DNA of 64,000 bases from Meridianimarinicoccus roseus (GCF_003172915.1 NZ_QGKU01000068.1:62001-126000), one strand, 5' to 3'. Counted from the stretch's first letter, positions 51,095 to 59,764 are shown. Notes: generated by a model not told the origin, from the sequence alone. Translations and numbers: made by a program.

Positions 51095-51898
51095 TCAGTC
51101 GCGCCAGAGCGCGTGGAAATGGTGGGTCGGCCCGTGGCCGTGGCCGACGTCGAGCCGGTGCGCGGCGGCGACGGCGCCTGACACATAATTCTTGGCGGCG
51201 GCCACCGCGTCGGTGTCCGGCAGGCCCTTGGCCAGTTCGGCGGCGAGCGCGGCCGACAGGGTGCAGCCGGTTCCATGGGTGTTGGCGGTGTCGTGGCGCG
51301 GACCGGTAAACCAGTGGGCCGCGTCCTCGACAACCAGCACATCGGGGCTGTCGTCACCCGCGAGGTGCCCGCCCTTCAGCAACACCGCCGGCGGGCCGAG
51401 TGCGGCGAGCGCCGCGGCCTGCACCTGCATCATGTCGCGGTCCGTCGCCTCGGGCGCTTCCAGCAGCACGGCGGCCTCGGGCAGGTTGGGCGTCAGGTGG
51501 GTGGCAAGCGGCAGCAGCCGGTCGCGCAGGGCGTCCACCGCGTCGCCGGGCAGCAGCGGCGCGCCGCCCTTGGCGACCATGACCGGGTCGAGCACGACGG
51601 CGATGCCTACATGGGGCGCGAGCGCGTCCGCTACGGCCGCCGCGATCTCGGCGCTGGCGATCATGCCGATCTTCACCGCGTCGACGCGGATATCCGCGAA
51701 GACCGCGGCAATCTGGTCGGCGACGAAGCCGGGCGGCACGGTGTGGACGCCGGAGACGCCGACGGTGTTCTGCGCGGTCAGCGCGGTCAGCGCGGCCATG
51801 CCGTAGCAGCCGCGGGCCGAGAAGGTCTTGAGGTCGGCCTGTATGCCCGCGCCGCCCGATGGGTCGGAGCCTGCAATCGACAGCACGTTGTGGATCAT
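51095..51898 (-). CDS. thiD: Hydroxymethylpyrimidine/phosphomethylpyrimidine kinase
   Basis: Phosphorylates HMP twice to HMP-PP for thiamine synthesis. The 267-residue ribokinase-fold protein has SIAGSDPSGGAGIQADLKTF at the N-terminus, DPVMVAKGG near residue 107, NLPEAAVLL near 139, and the anion-hole motif THGTGCTLSAALAA near 210. It overlaps the thiE stop by four bases (ATGA). Confidence 0.96.
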   Translation of the reverse strand: MIHNVLSIAGSDPSGGAGIQADLKTFSARGCYGMAALTALTAQNTVGVSGVHTVPPGFVADQIAAVFADIRVDAVKIGMIASAEIAAAVADALAPHVGIAVVLDPVMVAKGGAPLLPGDAVDALRDRLLPLATHLTPNLPEAAVLLEAPEATDRDMMQVQAAALAALGPPAVLLKGGHLAGDDSPDVLVVEDAAHWFTGPRHDTANTHGTGCTLSAALAAELAKGLPDTDAVAAAKNYVSGAVAAAHRLDVGHGHGPTHHFHALWRD

Positions 51899-52530
51899 GA
51901 AGCGGGCTCCGTGAAGCGGGCGTGGAGGGCGGCGGCGGCGGCGCGCGGGTCGGTCTGCCCGCAGATCGCCGAGACGACGGCGATGCCGGCCGCCCCGGCG
52001 TCGCGGGCAAGGGCGGCGTGCTCGGGCTTGATTCCGCCGATGGCCACGGCGGGTACCGGTGCGGCAGCGATCAGGCGCGCCAGCCCGTCCCAGCCGACAG
52101 GGGCCTTGTGATCTGCCTTGGTTGCGGTGGCGAAAACTGGCCCGGCGCCGACATAATCCACCAGCGCGGGGTCGATGGCAGCGGCGGCCTCGGGGGTTTC
52201 CACCGACACACCGAGGATCGCGTCTGGCCCGATCAGCGCGCGGGCGTGGGCGGCGGGCATGTCGTCCTGGCCCACGTGCAGCCCGGCGCCAAGGCTGCGC
52301 GCGGCGTCCGCATCGTCATTGACGATGAGCGCGGCACCGCTGCCCTGCAGCGCGTCCAGCAGCGCGCGGCCCATGGCGACCATCGCCTGGGTGTCTGCCG
52401 TCTTGTGGCGCAGCTGCACGCAGCGCGCACCCCCCTGCACGGCGCGCACGGCGGTATCCGTCAACCCGCGCGACCCGCAAAGCGCGTCGTCGAGCACGAG
52501 GTACACGGTAAGGTCGGGCAGTGTGCGCAT
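51895..52530 (-). CDS. thiE: Thiamine phosphate synthase
   Basis: Joins HMP-PP and THZ-P into thiamine phosphate. The 211-residue TIM-barrel protein has QLRHKTA near residue 38, the phosphate-binding VNDDADAARSLGAGLHVGQDD segment near 70, YVGAGPVFATATKAD near 125, and AIGGIKPEH near 168. I chose ATG at 52530 (MRTLPDLTVYLV), one base after the thiM stop; longer versions of the frame only shadow thiM. It is coupled to thiD by ATGA. Confidence 0.95.
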   Translation of the reverse strand: MRTLPDLTVYLVLDDALCGSRGLTDTAVRAVQGGARCVQLRHKTADTQAMVAMGRALLDALQGSGAALIVNDDADAARSLGAGLHVGQDDMPAAHARALIGPDAILGVSVETPEAAAAIDPALVDYVGAGPVFATATKADHKAPVGWDGLARLIAAAPVPAVAIGGIKPEHAALARDAGAAGIAVVSAICGQTDPRAAAAALHARFTEPAS

Positions 52531-52531
52531 G

Positions 52532-53329
52532 TCAGGCGTCGGTGACCGCGACGGCGGCCAGCGCGTCGGGGCGCAGCGCATGGAGCGTGTCGATGAAGGC
52601 GGTCTGAAAGCTGGCCGGGCCGGACGCGCCCTGCGCCGCGATGTCGCCAGCGCGGGCGAACAGGGCAAGCGCGCCAACGGTCGCGTCGAACGGATCGTCC
52701 AGCGCGGCGGCGTAGGCGCCCACGAGGCAGGTGAGCGAGCAGCCCATCGCGGTGACCAGCGGCATCAGCGGCGAACCGCCGTCGATGCGCACTGCGCGGG
52801 TGCCGTCTGTGACGAAATCGGTGGCCCCCGTGACCGCGACGACCGCGCCAAGCTCGGTTGCGAGCGTTCGGGCGGTGGCTTCCGCTGCTGCGACCTCGTC
52901 CCCGGCATCCGGGCCCTTCGCTGCCGTCTCGCCGCCGCCGAGCGCCAGCACCTCTGACGCGTTGGCGCGCAGGATTGTGGGCTGGCGTGCCAACAGGTCG
53001 CGGGCGATCCCGGCGCGCCAGGGCGAGGCGTAATGCGCGACCGGGTCGAACACCCAGGGCTTGCCGGCTGCCTGCGCGCCGTCGATTGCCTTGTGCATCC
53101 CGTCCACCCAGTTGGGTGACAGCGTGCCGAAATTCACCGTCAGCGCCCCTGCGATGGCCGCGAAATCGCCCGACTCCTCGGGCGTGTGCAGCATGGCGGG
53201 GGACGCGCCGGCCGCCAGCAGCACGTTCGCGGCGATGTTCATGGCGACGTAATTGGTGATGCAATGCACCAGCGGCGCTGTTTCGCGCATCTGTGCAAGG
53301 GCATCGGCCGGTTGGGTGGTCAGGGTCAT
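52532..53329 (-). CDS. thiM: Hydroxyethylthiazole kinase
   Basis: Phosphorylates salvaged thiazole alcohol (THZ). The 265-residue ribokinase-fold protein has PLVHCITNYVAMNIAANVLLA near residue 19, ASPAMLHTPEE near 42, LTVNFGTLSPNWVDGM near 62, and the AMGCSLTCLVGAYAA motif with the active-site cysteine near 193. It is the first gene after the TPP riboswitch. The strand's thi set (thiM, E, D, tenA, thiXYZ) is a salvage set; no thiC or thiG is seen nearby. Confidence 0.95.
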   Translation of the reverse strand: MTLTTQPADALAQMRETAPLVHCITNYVAMNIAANVLLAAGASPAMLHTPEESGDFAAIAGALTVNFGTLSPNWVDGMHKAIDGAQAAGKPWVFDPVAHYASPWRAGIARDLLARQPTILRANASEVLALGGGETAAKGPDAGDEVAAAEATARTLATELGAVVAVTGATDFVTDGTRAVRIDGGSPLMPLVTAMGCSLTCLVGAYAAALDDPFDATVGALALFARAGDIAAQGASGPASFQTAFIDTLHALRPDALAAVAVTDA

Positions 53330-53390
53330 GTCGGGCCTCCTATCGCTTGGGGAAGCCGGGCGCGGACATCGGCAGGGGGCCGGGGCCGCA

Positions 53391-53464
53391 CAAGACTTCC
53401 TCCGCCGGGACTAACCGGGTCAGGTTCAAAGGGTACTTCTCAGCCCCGCCGGGGCGCCCCTGTC
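53391..53464 (-). promoter_or_regulatory. TPP riboswitch (THI element)
   Basis: Read on the minus strand, the stretch holds the diagnostic THI-box elements in order: GGGGCTGAGA (the CTGAGA is at 53438-53443), ACCCTTTGAACCTGA (53420-53434), then CCGGTTAGTCCCGGCG and GGAGGAAG. The thiM start lies 61 bases downstream, so binding of thiamine diphosphate should lower expression of the whole thi operon. No clear intrinsic terminator lies between it and the ATG, so control is more likely at translation start. Confidence 0.96.
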
Positions 53465-53474
53465 TTGGAGCACG

Positions 53475-53503
53475 TGTAGAACACAGCCGCCGCGCTGTGT
53501 CAC
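53475..53503 (-). promoter_or_regulatory. Candidate promoter of the thi operon
   Basis: On the minus strand GTGACA (53503-53498) and TCTACA (53480-53475) are separated by 17 bases. Transcription would begin about 53468, just before the riboswitch. The -35 box matches five of six consensus positions. Confidence 0.5.
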
Positions 53504-53662
53504 GGGGGAATTTTCCAGGCGGTTTCGGGCCGGGGTGCGGCGCGCAGGCCCGCGACAGGCGGCGCGCGATGAGCTAGGATTGCTGCAGTGCCGCATTGCG
53601 TGCGCGGCGAAAGCGGCCGCAGGCACCCGAGTTTCCGTGTCCCATGTCAGAGGGGATTGCCC

Positions 53663-54676
53663 ATGTCAGACCGCCGTTCCGAAAGCCCCGCCGTCAGCCG
53701 TATCCCGCCCGGCACGCAGGCCGATATCGACGCCCACCAAGGCTGGGCGCTGGTCTGCCACGACCCGGCAGGCGGCCCCGACGTCAGCCCCGGCCGGGGC
53801 GGGGCGCCGCTGGACCTGCTGTTCGTGCACGGCATGGCCGCGGGCGGCTGGATCTGGCCCGCCGCGTGGCTGGACGGCTTTACCCGGCAGGGCCACCGCT
53901 GCTGGACGCTGACCCTGCCGGGCCGTGCAGGCGGGCGCAGCGTGACGCGCGATCCGTCGGTTCTGGAGCGCGCGATCGGCCACGCGCTGAATACGGGCGA
54001 TCTGGACGGGGCCAGCGCGATGCTGGTCCGCGCGCTGCCGGGCGCATCGCTGTTCGACGGGCCGACACTGGACGATTTCGCCGACGCGGTGCAGCAGGCG
54101 ATGGCTCGGATCGGCCACCCGGTGGTCGTGGTGGGCCATTCGCTGGGCGGGGCGGTCGCGCAGCTTTTGCTGCGGCGCGGTGTGGCCCAGGCTGGCACGG
54201 TGCTGCTGGCCTCGGTACCGCCCTATGGCACCTGGCGTGCTTCGGCCGAGATGGCGGTGACGAACCCCGCGCTGTGGCACGCGCTGTCGCAGTTCGCGCT
54301 GCATGGTGCGGCGCGCGCCGACATGGCGCTGATGCGCCGGGCGCTGTTCCCAAACGGCATTTCGGATCGCGATTTTGAGGCGCTGATGGCCGGGATGCAC
54401 GATGAGTCGCTGGCTGCGACGGTGCGCACCGCGGGCCTGCCGCCCTTTGCGCCCCTGCCGGGGCCCCGCGGCGACGTGCTGGTGGTCGGCGGTGGCGCAG
54501 ACCTGCTGGTTCCGCCGGCCGATGCGTGGATGACGGCGGCCTATTACGGCGGCGCGCCGTTGATGGTACCGCGCGCGGGGCACATGATCATGCACGACCC
54601 GCACGCCGATGCGGCGGTGACGGGCATCCTGCGCTGGTGCGCGGCGCGCGCAGGGCGGGGCGCGCGGGCGGCCTGA
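53663..54676 (+). CDS. Alpha/beta-fold hydrolase
   Basis: Predicted cytoplasmic serine hydrolase of unknown substrate. The 337-residue protein has the oxyanion-type FVHGMAAGGWIW near residue 55, the nucleophile elbow GHSLGG (Ser160), a cap region, a late aspartate in VVGGGADLLVPP near 277 and the catalytic histidine in RAGHMIMHDP near 308. ATG at 53663 follows AGAGGGGA. A ten-base direct repeat of the start region (CCATGTCAGA at 53642 and 53661) precedes it. It is divergent from the thi operon with the riboswitch region between. Confidence 0.85.
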   Translation: MSDRRSESPAVSRIPPGTQADIDAHQGWALVCHDPAGGPDVSPGRGGAPLDLLFVHGMAAGGWIWPAAWLDGFTRQGHRCWTLTLPGRAGGRSVTRDPSVLERAIGHALNTGDLDGASAMLVRALPGASLFDGPTLDDFADAVQQAMARIGHPVVVVGHSLGGAVAQLLLRRGVAQAGTVLLASVPPYGTWRASAEMAVTNPALWHALSQFALHGAARADMALMRRALFPNGISDRDFEALMAGMHDESLAATVRTAGLPPFAPLPGPRGDVLVVGGGADLLVPPADAWMTAAYYGGAPLMVPRAGHMIMHDPHADAAVTGILRWCAARAGRGARAA

Positions 54677-54780
54677 CACGAGGCGTAAATACGGGCACGA
54701 GCGAGGTCTGATCTCGAGGTCTTGAGTGGTGGGTGCAGTTCCCTTCCGCCTTGCGACCGGGGCTGAGGAGAGAAGGTTGC

Positions 54781-54930
54781 GCGGCCTGGCTAGGGCGGCG
54801 CGCACGCGGAGGTGCGCGGAAGCGGGCAGGGGCGGGGGCGACGGCCTTTTGACCGCCGCCCCGCCAGGCCGCGGGTTCACCCGCGGAGTGCGGCGCATTT
54901 TACGCCGGGCGGGAGATTCGTCCCGCCTGC
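54781..54930 (+). other. Highly folded intergenic element, possible leader or small RNA
   Basis: The 411-base gap between the hydrolase and AMP nucleosidase has no convincing gene. Within it a nine-base closing stem pairs 54781-54789 (GCGGCCTGG) with 54864-54872. Inside are two hairpins: 54799-54805 with 54812-54818, and 54829-54835 with 54856-54862. A further hairpin (54869-54875 with 54880-54886) competes with the closing stem. Two more follow: 54891-54895 with 54903-54907, and 54908-54914 with 54921-54927. Mutually exclusive stems are typical of regulatory leaders, but high GC alone also makes stems. Strand is inferred from the downstream gene. Confidence 0.3.
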
Positions 54931-55087
54931 CTTCGGCCCCTAAAGCGATAGGCGATCAAGGTTAACAAAGCGTGTGGTGCGGCCGGAGCGGCGGGGCGAC
55001 GGGGTGGCGCGGATCGGCCAAAGGGCCTTGCGGCGCGGGGCACGCTGTGGCCTGTTCCGGCCATCCGCCAGAAAAGGTGCCCCACAG

Positions 55088-56554
55088 ATGCAAGACACGC
55101 TGCCGCTGCTGACCCCGCCGACGCAACCTGCCCGCCGATTCACCGATGCGCAGGAGGCGGTCACCTATCTTGAAACGCTTTATGCCACGGCAGCGAATTT
55201 CCTGAAGGACGGCTTTTCGCGGGCGATCCGCACCGGGCGGCCCGACGGGCGCTATCGCGCGTTCTATCCCGAGATTCGCCTGTCGATGACCAGTTTCGCA
55301 CCGGTCGACAGTCGCCTGAGTTTCGGCCATGTGGTGCACCCGGGCGAATACGCGACCACGATCACCCGGCCGGACCTGTTCCGTCACTATTTCACCCAGC
55401 AGATCGGGCTGGTGCAGCGTAATCATGGCGTCGCCGTCACGGTCGGGCCGTCGGCGACGCCGATGCCGCTGCATTTCGCCATGGCGGGGCAGGCGGTGCC
55501 CCATGACGGGGTTCTGGAATTCGCCCTGCGCGACGCCTTCGACGTGCCGGACCTTCAGACCACCAATGACGACATCGTGAACGGCGCGGCGGGCGCGGCG
55601 GCGGACGGCTCCTATCCGCTGGCGTTGTTCAGTGCGCAGCGGGTGGATTACTCGCTCGCGCGGCTGTCGCACTACACCGCGACCGAACCCGAGCATTTCC
55701 AGAACCACGTCCTGTTCACCAACTACCAGTTCTATGTCGAGGAATTCGAAGCCTTCGCGCGCCGGATGCTGGCCGACAAGGACAGCGGCTATACCGCCTT
55801 CGTCGGTCCCGGCAACGTGGAGATCACCGAGGCGGACGCGCCCCTGCCGACCCCGGCCAAGTTGCCGCAGATGCCGACCTATCACCTGAAACGCGGCAAG
55901 AGCGCGGGCATCACGCTGGTCAATATCGGCGTCGGCCCTTCCAACGCGAAGACCGCGACTGATCATATCGCCGTGCTGCGGCCTCATGCCTGGCTGATGG
56001 TCGGGCATTGCGCGGGCCTGCGCAACTCGCAGCGGCTGGGCGATTTCGTGCTGGCCCATGCCTATCTGCGGGAGGACCACGTGCTGGACGACGACCTGCC
56101 CGTCTGGGTGCCGATCCCGCCGTTGGCCGAGATCCAGATCGCGCTGGAAGACGCCGTGGAGCAGGTCACTCAGTTGCAGGGCTATGACCTGAAGCGGATC
56201 ATGCGCACGGGCACGGTGGCGACCATCGACAACCGCAACTGGGAACTGCGCGACCATTCCGGCCCGGTGCACCGGCTCAGCCAGAGCCGGGCCATCGCGC
56301 TGGACATGGAAAGCGCGACGATCGCGGCCAACGGCTTCCGGTTTCGGGTCCCGTATGGCACGCTGCTGTGCGTCTCGGACAAGCCGCTGCACGGCGAGTT
56401 GAAGCTGCCGGGCATGGCCAGCGATTTCTACCGGACGCAGGTCTCGCGGCATCTGGAGATCGGGATCCGCGCGATGGAACTGCTGCGCGAGATGCCGCTG
56501 GACCGGATTCACTCGCGCAAGTTGCGTTCTTTCGAGGAGACGGCCTTCCTTTAA
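55088..56554 (+). CDS. amn: AMP nucleosidase
   Basis: Splits AMP into adenine and ribose 5-phosphate, adjusting the adenylate pool. The 488-residue protein has the AMN N-terminal domain (RRFTDAQEAVTYLETLY, FYPEIRLSMTSF) and a C-terminal nucleoside-phosphorylase-like domain: GITLVNIGVGPSNAKTATDHIA near residue 275, VGHCAGLRNSQRLGDFVLAHAYLRED near 305, and ALDMESATIAANGFRFRVPYG near 400 with the catalytic-type Asp/Glu. Length is near the family norm. ATG at 55088; no strong ribosome binding site. An unusually structured leader lies upstream. Confidence 0.95.
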   Translation: MQDTLPLLTPPTQPARRFTDAQEAVTYLETLYATAANFLKDGFSRAIRTGRPDGRYRAFYPEIRLSMTSFAPVDSRLSFGHVVHPGEYATTITRPDLFRHYFTQQIGLVQRNHGVAVTVGPSATPMPLHFAMAGQAVPHDGVLEFALRDAFDVPDLQTTNDDIVNGAAGAAADGSYPLALFSAQRVDYSLARLSHYTATEPEHFQNHVLFTNYQFYVEEFEAFARRMLADKDSGYTAFVGPGNVEITEADAPLPTPAKLPQMPTYHLKRGKSAGITLVNIGVGPSNAKTATDHIAVLRPHAWLMVGHCAGLRNSQRLGDFVLAHAYLREDHVLDDDLPVWVPIPPLAEIQIALEDAVEQVTQLQGYDLKRIMRTGTVATIDNRNWELRDHSGPVHRLSQSRAIALDMESATIAANGFRFRVPYGTLLCVSDKPLHGELKLPGMASDFYRTQVSRHLEIGIRAMELLREMPLDRIHSRKLRSFEETAFL

Positions 56555-56609
56555 GCCGCGTTTTTGTGCGGATTCTGCGCTTATCCCCAATGAAAAAAGG
56601 CAAAAGCCG

Positions 56610-56639
56610 TTGTGCCCGCGATTCTTCTGCCGCTAAGGT
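56610..56639 (+). promoter_or_regulatory. Candidate promoter of the HU gene
   Basis: TTGTGC (56610-56615) and TAAGGT (56634-56639) are separated by 18 bases, upstream of the HU-family gene. The stretch is AT-richer than its surroundings. Confidence 0.4.
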
Positions 56640-56674
56640 GTTGCGACACGAAACAAACAGGCATGGAGACTCGA

Positions 56675-56962
56675 ATGAGCAAGCCGATGACGAAGGCCCA
56701 ACTGGTGGCGGCGATCGCCGAGGAGATGGACGCCGACAAGAAGACCGCTGGCGCCGCGCTGGATGCGATCACCTCGCTGATCACGCGCGAGGTCGCATCG
56801 GGCGGCGCGGTGACCCTGCCGGGCGTCGGCAAGTTCTATTGCCGCGAACGTCCCGAGCGCATGGTGCGCAACCCCGCCACCGGCGAGCAGATCAAGAAAG
56901 AGGCCGACAAGGTGGTCAAGATCACCGTCGCCAAGGCGCTCAAGGACAGCGTGAACGACTGA
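56675..56962 (+). CDS. HU-family DNA-binding protein
   Basis: Small histone-like protein that bends DNA. The 95-residue product has the HU/IHF fold: MTKAQLVAAIAEEM, then AGAALDAITSLITREVASGG, the GVGKFYCRERPERMVRNPATGE arm region (recognised by the RNPATGE signature) and ITVAKALKDSV. The ATG at 56675 is chosen because GGAGA precedes it; an in-frame ATG four codons earlier lacks such a site. Compared with classic HU it has a cysteine in the body (FYCRE). It is single, with its own promoter and terminator. Confidence 0.93.
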   Translation: MSKPMTKAQLVAAIAEEMDADKKTAGAALDAITSLITREVASGGAVTLPGVGKFYCRERPERMVRNPATGEQIKKEADKVVKITVAKALKDSVND

Positions 56963-56997
56963 TACCGGGCTGGCATTCGCCGGGCCAACGTGAAAAG

Positions 56998-57022
56998 GGT
57001 CGCGCCGGGCGCGGCCTTTTTT
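56998..57022 (+). terminator. Rho-independent terminator of the HU gene
   Basis: GC-rich stem formed by 56998-57006 and 57008-57016 (one G-T pair; the innermost pairs will open into the loop), followed by six T residues (57017-57022). It stands 35 bases after the HU stop and just before the next gene. Confidence 0.88.
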
Positions 57023-57037
57023 GTTTGGAGAAAGACG

Positions 57038-57925
57038 ATGGACTTCAAGGCAGTGGCGATGGGGCTGGCCTTCGCCTTCATGTGGTCTTCGGCATTCACC
57101 TCGGCGCGGGTTATCGTGGCGCAGGCCCCGGCGCTGCCCGCGTTGGCGCTGCGCTTCGCGGTGTCGGGGCTGCTGGCGGTGCTGATTGCTCGCGCTCTGG
57201 GCCAAAGCTGGCGGCTGACGCGGCCGCAGTGGCGGGCGACGGTGATCTTCGGGCTGTGCCAGAACGCGCTCTATCTTGGACTGTTCTTCGTGGCGATGCG
57301 CACGCTAGAGGCCTCGCTGGCCGCGATCATCGCATCTTCGATGCCGCTGCTGGTGGCGCTGGCGGGCTGGCTGGTGCAAGGCGAGCGGCTGCGCCCGCAG
57401 GCGGTGGCGGGGTTGCTGGCGGGCCTTGCCGGCGTGGTGCTGATCATGGGCACGCGGGCATCGGGCGGCGCTGATATTTTCGGGCTGACCCTTTGTATCA
57501 TAGGGGTTCTGGCGCTGACGGTGGCGACGCTTTCGGTGCGTGGTGCTTCGTCGGGGGGCAATGTTCTGATGATCGTCGGCCTGCAGATGCTCGTCGGCAG
57601 CGCGATCCTGTGGGTGCCGGTGACGATCAGCGGTATCGCACCCTTCACCGTCACACCGAGCCTTGTGGCGGCCTTCGTCTACACGCTGCTTGTGCCGGGG
57701 CTGGCGGCAACCTTCGTGTGGTTCCTGCTGGTCAACCGGATCGGGGCGACGCGGGCGGCGACCTTCCATTTCCTCAACCCGGTGTTCGGCGTGGCCATCG
57801 CCGCGGTGGTGCTGGGAGAGCCGGTGAGGGGGCTGGACATGGTGGGCGTAGCGATCATCACCGCCGGTATTCTTGCGGTGCAACTGTCGCGCGCTGCGCC
57901 GGAAACGCCGAAACCCGCCATATGA
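57038..57925 (+). CDS. EamA/DMT-family transporter
   Basis: Inner-membrane exporter or importer of small metabolites, substrate unknown. The 295-residue protein has ten predicted helices in two EamA repeats, with the family marks MWSSAFTSARVIVAQAPALP near residue 15 and FHFLNPVFGVAIAAVVLGEP near 245. GGAGAAAG precedes the ATG. It begins 16 bases after the HU terminator. An 11-base tandem repeat begins at its stop codon. Confidence 0.92.
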   Translation: MDFKAVAMGLAFAFMWSSAFTSARVIVAQAPALPALALRFAVSGLLAVLIARALGQSWRLTRPQWRATVIFGLCQNALYLGLFFVAMRTLEASLAAIIASSMPLLVALAGWLVQGERLRPQAVAGLLAGLAGVVLIMGTRASGGADIFGLTLCIIGVLALTVATLSVRGASSGGNVLMIVGLQMLVGSAILWVPVTISGIAPFTVTPSLVAAFVYTLLVPGLAATFVWFLLVNRIGATRAATFHFLNPVFGVAIAAVVLGEPVRGLDMVGVAIITAGILAVQLSRAAPETPKPAI

Positions 57926-57965
57926 CTCGCATATGACTCTCGTATGAATCCCATATGAGCCGCGT
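57922..57965. repeat. Four imperfect 11-bp tandem repeats
   Basis: Units at 57922, 57933, 57944 and 57955 read ATGACTCGCAT, ATGACTCTCGT, ATGAATCCCAT and ATGAGCCGCGT, consensus ATGAnyCnCrT. A fifth partial unit may start at 57966. The array begins inside the DMT transporter stop region and ends 40 bases before the aroC stop on the other strand. Confidence 0.8.
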
Positions 57966-58005
57966 ATGGCCTGGCCACCACCGGCACACGGGGATCGTGC
58001 GCGTC

Positions 58006-59118
58006 TCAGGCCGGGCCGATGCGCCCGCGTGGGCCGTCGCCGACCTGCCCTCGATGCAGCAGCAGGTGATCGAGCAGCACGCAGGCCATCATCGCCTCGC
58101 CCACCGGGACCGCGCGGATGCCGACGCAGGGGTCGTGGCGGCCCTTGGTGACGATCTGCGCGGCTTCGCCCGATTTGGTGATGGTCGCGCGCGGCGTGAG
58201 GATCGACGAGGTCGGCTTGACCGCGAAGCGCACGACGACGTCCTGCCCGGTCGAAATGCCGCCGAGGATTCCGCCCGCGTGGTTGGAGCCGTAGACCGGC
58301 GCGCCGTCGGGGCCCATCGTGATCTCGTCGGCATTGGCGGAGCCGGTCAGCGTGGCGGCAGCCATGCCGTCGCCGATCTCGACGCCCTTCACGGCGTTAA
58401 TGCTCATCATTGCGGCAGCGAGGTCGGTGTCGAGCTTGCCGTAGATCGGCGCGCCCAGACCCGCGGGCAGGCCGCGCGCCACGATCTCGATTACCGCGCC
58501 GACGCTGTCGCCTGATTTGCGCAGCCCGTCGAGATAGTCGGCCCAGTCGGATGCTGCCTGCGCATCGGGCACCCAGAACGGGTTGCGGTCGATCTCGGCC
58601 GGATCGAACCGCGCGCGGTCGATGGGGTGGGGGCCGATCTGGACCATGTAACCGCTGATCTGCACGCCCGGCAGCAGCGTGTCCAGCGCAGCGCGTGCGA
58701 CGCCTCCGGCGGCCACGCGCGCCGCTGTTTCGCGCGCAGAGGACCGCCCGCCGCCGCGCGGGTCGCGGATGCCGTATTTCTGCCAGTAGGTGATGTCGGC
58801 ATGACCGGGGCGGAATTTCTCGGCGATGTCGCCGTAATCCTTCGACCGCTGGTCGGTGTTGCGGATCATCAACTGGATCGGCGTGCCGGTGCTTTGTCCC
58901 TCGAAGGTGCCGGAGAGGATTTCCACCTCGTCGGCTTCACGACGCTGGGTGGTGTATTTGTTCTGGCCCGGCTTGCGCCGATCCAGCCAATGCTGGAGCG
59001 CGGCTGTGTCGATCGGGATGCCAGGCGGGCAGCCGTCCACGGTCGCGCCGAGCGCGGGCCCGTGGCTTTCGCCCCAGGTGGTGACGCGGAACAGGTGACC
59101 GAAGGTGTTGAATGACAT
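58006..59118 (-). CDS. aroC: Chorismate synthase
   Basis: Last step of the shikimate pathway, turning EPSP into chorismate with reduced FMN. The 370-residue protein has the signatures [19 protein letters not shown] near residue 16, [37 protein letters not shown] near 105 (recognised by GHAD and [10 protein letters not shown]) and [15 protein letters not shown] near 268. Family-conserved basic residues follow in [12 protein letters not shown] at 59118 gives [20 protein letters not shown], the usual start. Chorismate feeds the TyrA/HisC genes encoded at 30-32 kb. Confidence 0.97.
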   Translation of the reverse strand: MSFNTFGHLFRVTTWGESHGPALGATVDGCPPGIPIDTAALQHWLDRRKPGQNKYTTQRREADEVEILSGTFEGQSTGTPIQLMIRNTDQRSKDYGDIAEKFRPGHADITYWQKYGIRDPRGGGRSSARETAARVAAGGVARAALDTLLPGVQISGYMVQIGPHPIDRARFDPAEIDRNPFWVPDAQAASDWADYLDGLRKSGDSVGAVIEIVARGLPAGLGAPIYGKLDTDLAAAMMSINAVKGVEIGDGMAAATLTGSANADEITMGPDGAPVYGSNHAGGILGGISTGQDVVVRFAVKPTSSILTPRATITKSGEAAQIVTKGRHDPCVGIRAVPVGEAMMACVLLDHLLLHRGQVGDGPRGRIGPA

Positions 59119-59295
59119 GGAGGTTCCAATTTGTGACCGTCGCTTCATTATCGTGGCAGGCAACGAATGCAAAGACCTCCAAGGCGGGGCGAAAGGCGAA
59201 TGGCTGATACCGAGACATCCTGGCACCTCCGGCGACCTACGACAGCTTCATCCCGCGGATACTGACCTTCAAGAGTTGGTCGGCAACCGTCGGGC

Positions 59296-59664
59296 TTGCG
59301 GGTTCGGTCTCGGGTGCAGCCCTTGGGCAGAACGTGCCGCCGCGCCGTCTGTGCGGCCGTAGCCTTGAGCGCACTGCTGTTCTTGGGAATGGGGGTCCAG
59401 TGGAAGCTCTACCAGGAGGCGTACCTCGACATCCTGAAGGCCGTGGAGACGGGCAGCTTTGCGTCTGGTGTTTGCGGGGTTGATCTGAAGGTGATCGCCT
59501 GCCGGGACGCTTTTCATGGCGGCTACGACGCGGCGACATGAGCCGACACCGTGTTCTGGCGCGGGTCGGTGCTGCCCCACGGCGACAACCTTGTTCTGTC
59601 GGGGCTGATAGCCAGCCTTCCGGAGACCGTCCTGACCCGAAAAGGCGCTCCATCCCGGTCGTAG
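59296..59664 (+). pseudogene. Possible decayed gene with an internal TGA
   Basis: In the 646-base gap between aroC and the VPLPA gene, a frame with a TTG start at 59296 codes for a hydrophobic anchor (AVCAAVALSALLFLGMGVQW) and a soluble part (YLDILKAVETGSF, CGVDLKVIACRDAFHGGYDA). It stops at TGA 59539-59541, yet the same frame goes on in protein-like fashion (ADTVFWRGSVLPHGDNLVLS) to TAG at 59664. A second frame just upstream (around 59241-59320) also looks coding. Together this suggests a gene broken by a nonsense change and perhaps a frameshift. I do not recognise it. The rest of the gap (59119-59240 and 59665-59764) shows nothing. Confidence 0.35.
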
Positions 59665-59764
59665 CGCGCAGCGACTGCTTCGCATCCTCGGCTCGGAATA
59701 CTCCGGCGGCTTCAAGCCGTGTGGTAGGGCGCCTTGCTGGGACGAGCGTGCGCGCCCGGAAGCA

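Noticed and set aside
59539-59541. TGA as a selenocysteine codon
   Set aside because: The upstream and downstream parts do not resemble a selenoprotein family and I see no clear hairpin just after the TGA. Gene decay is simpler.
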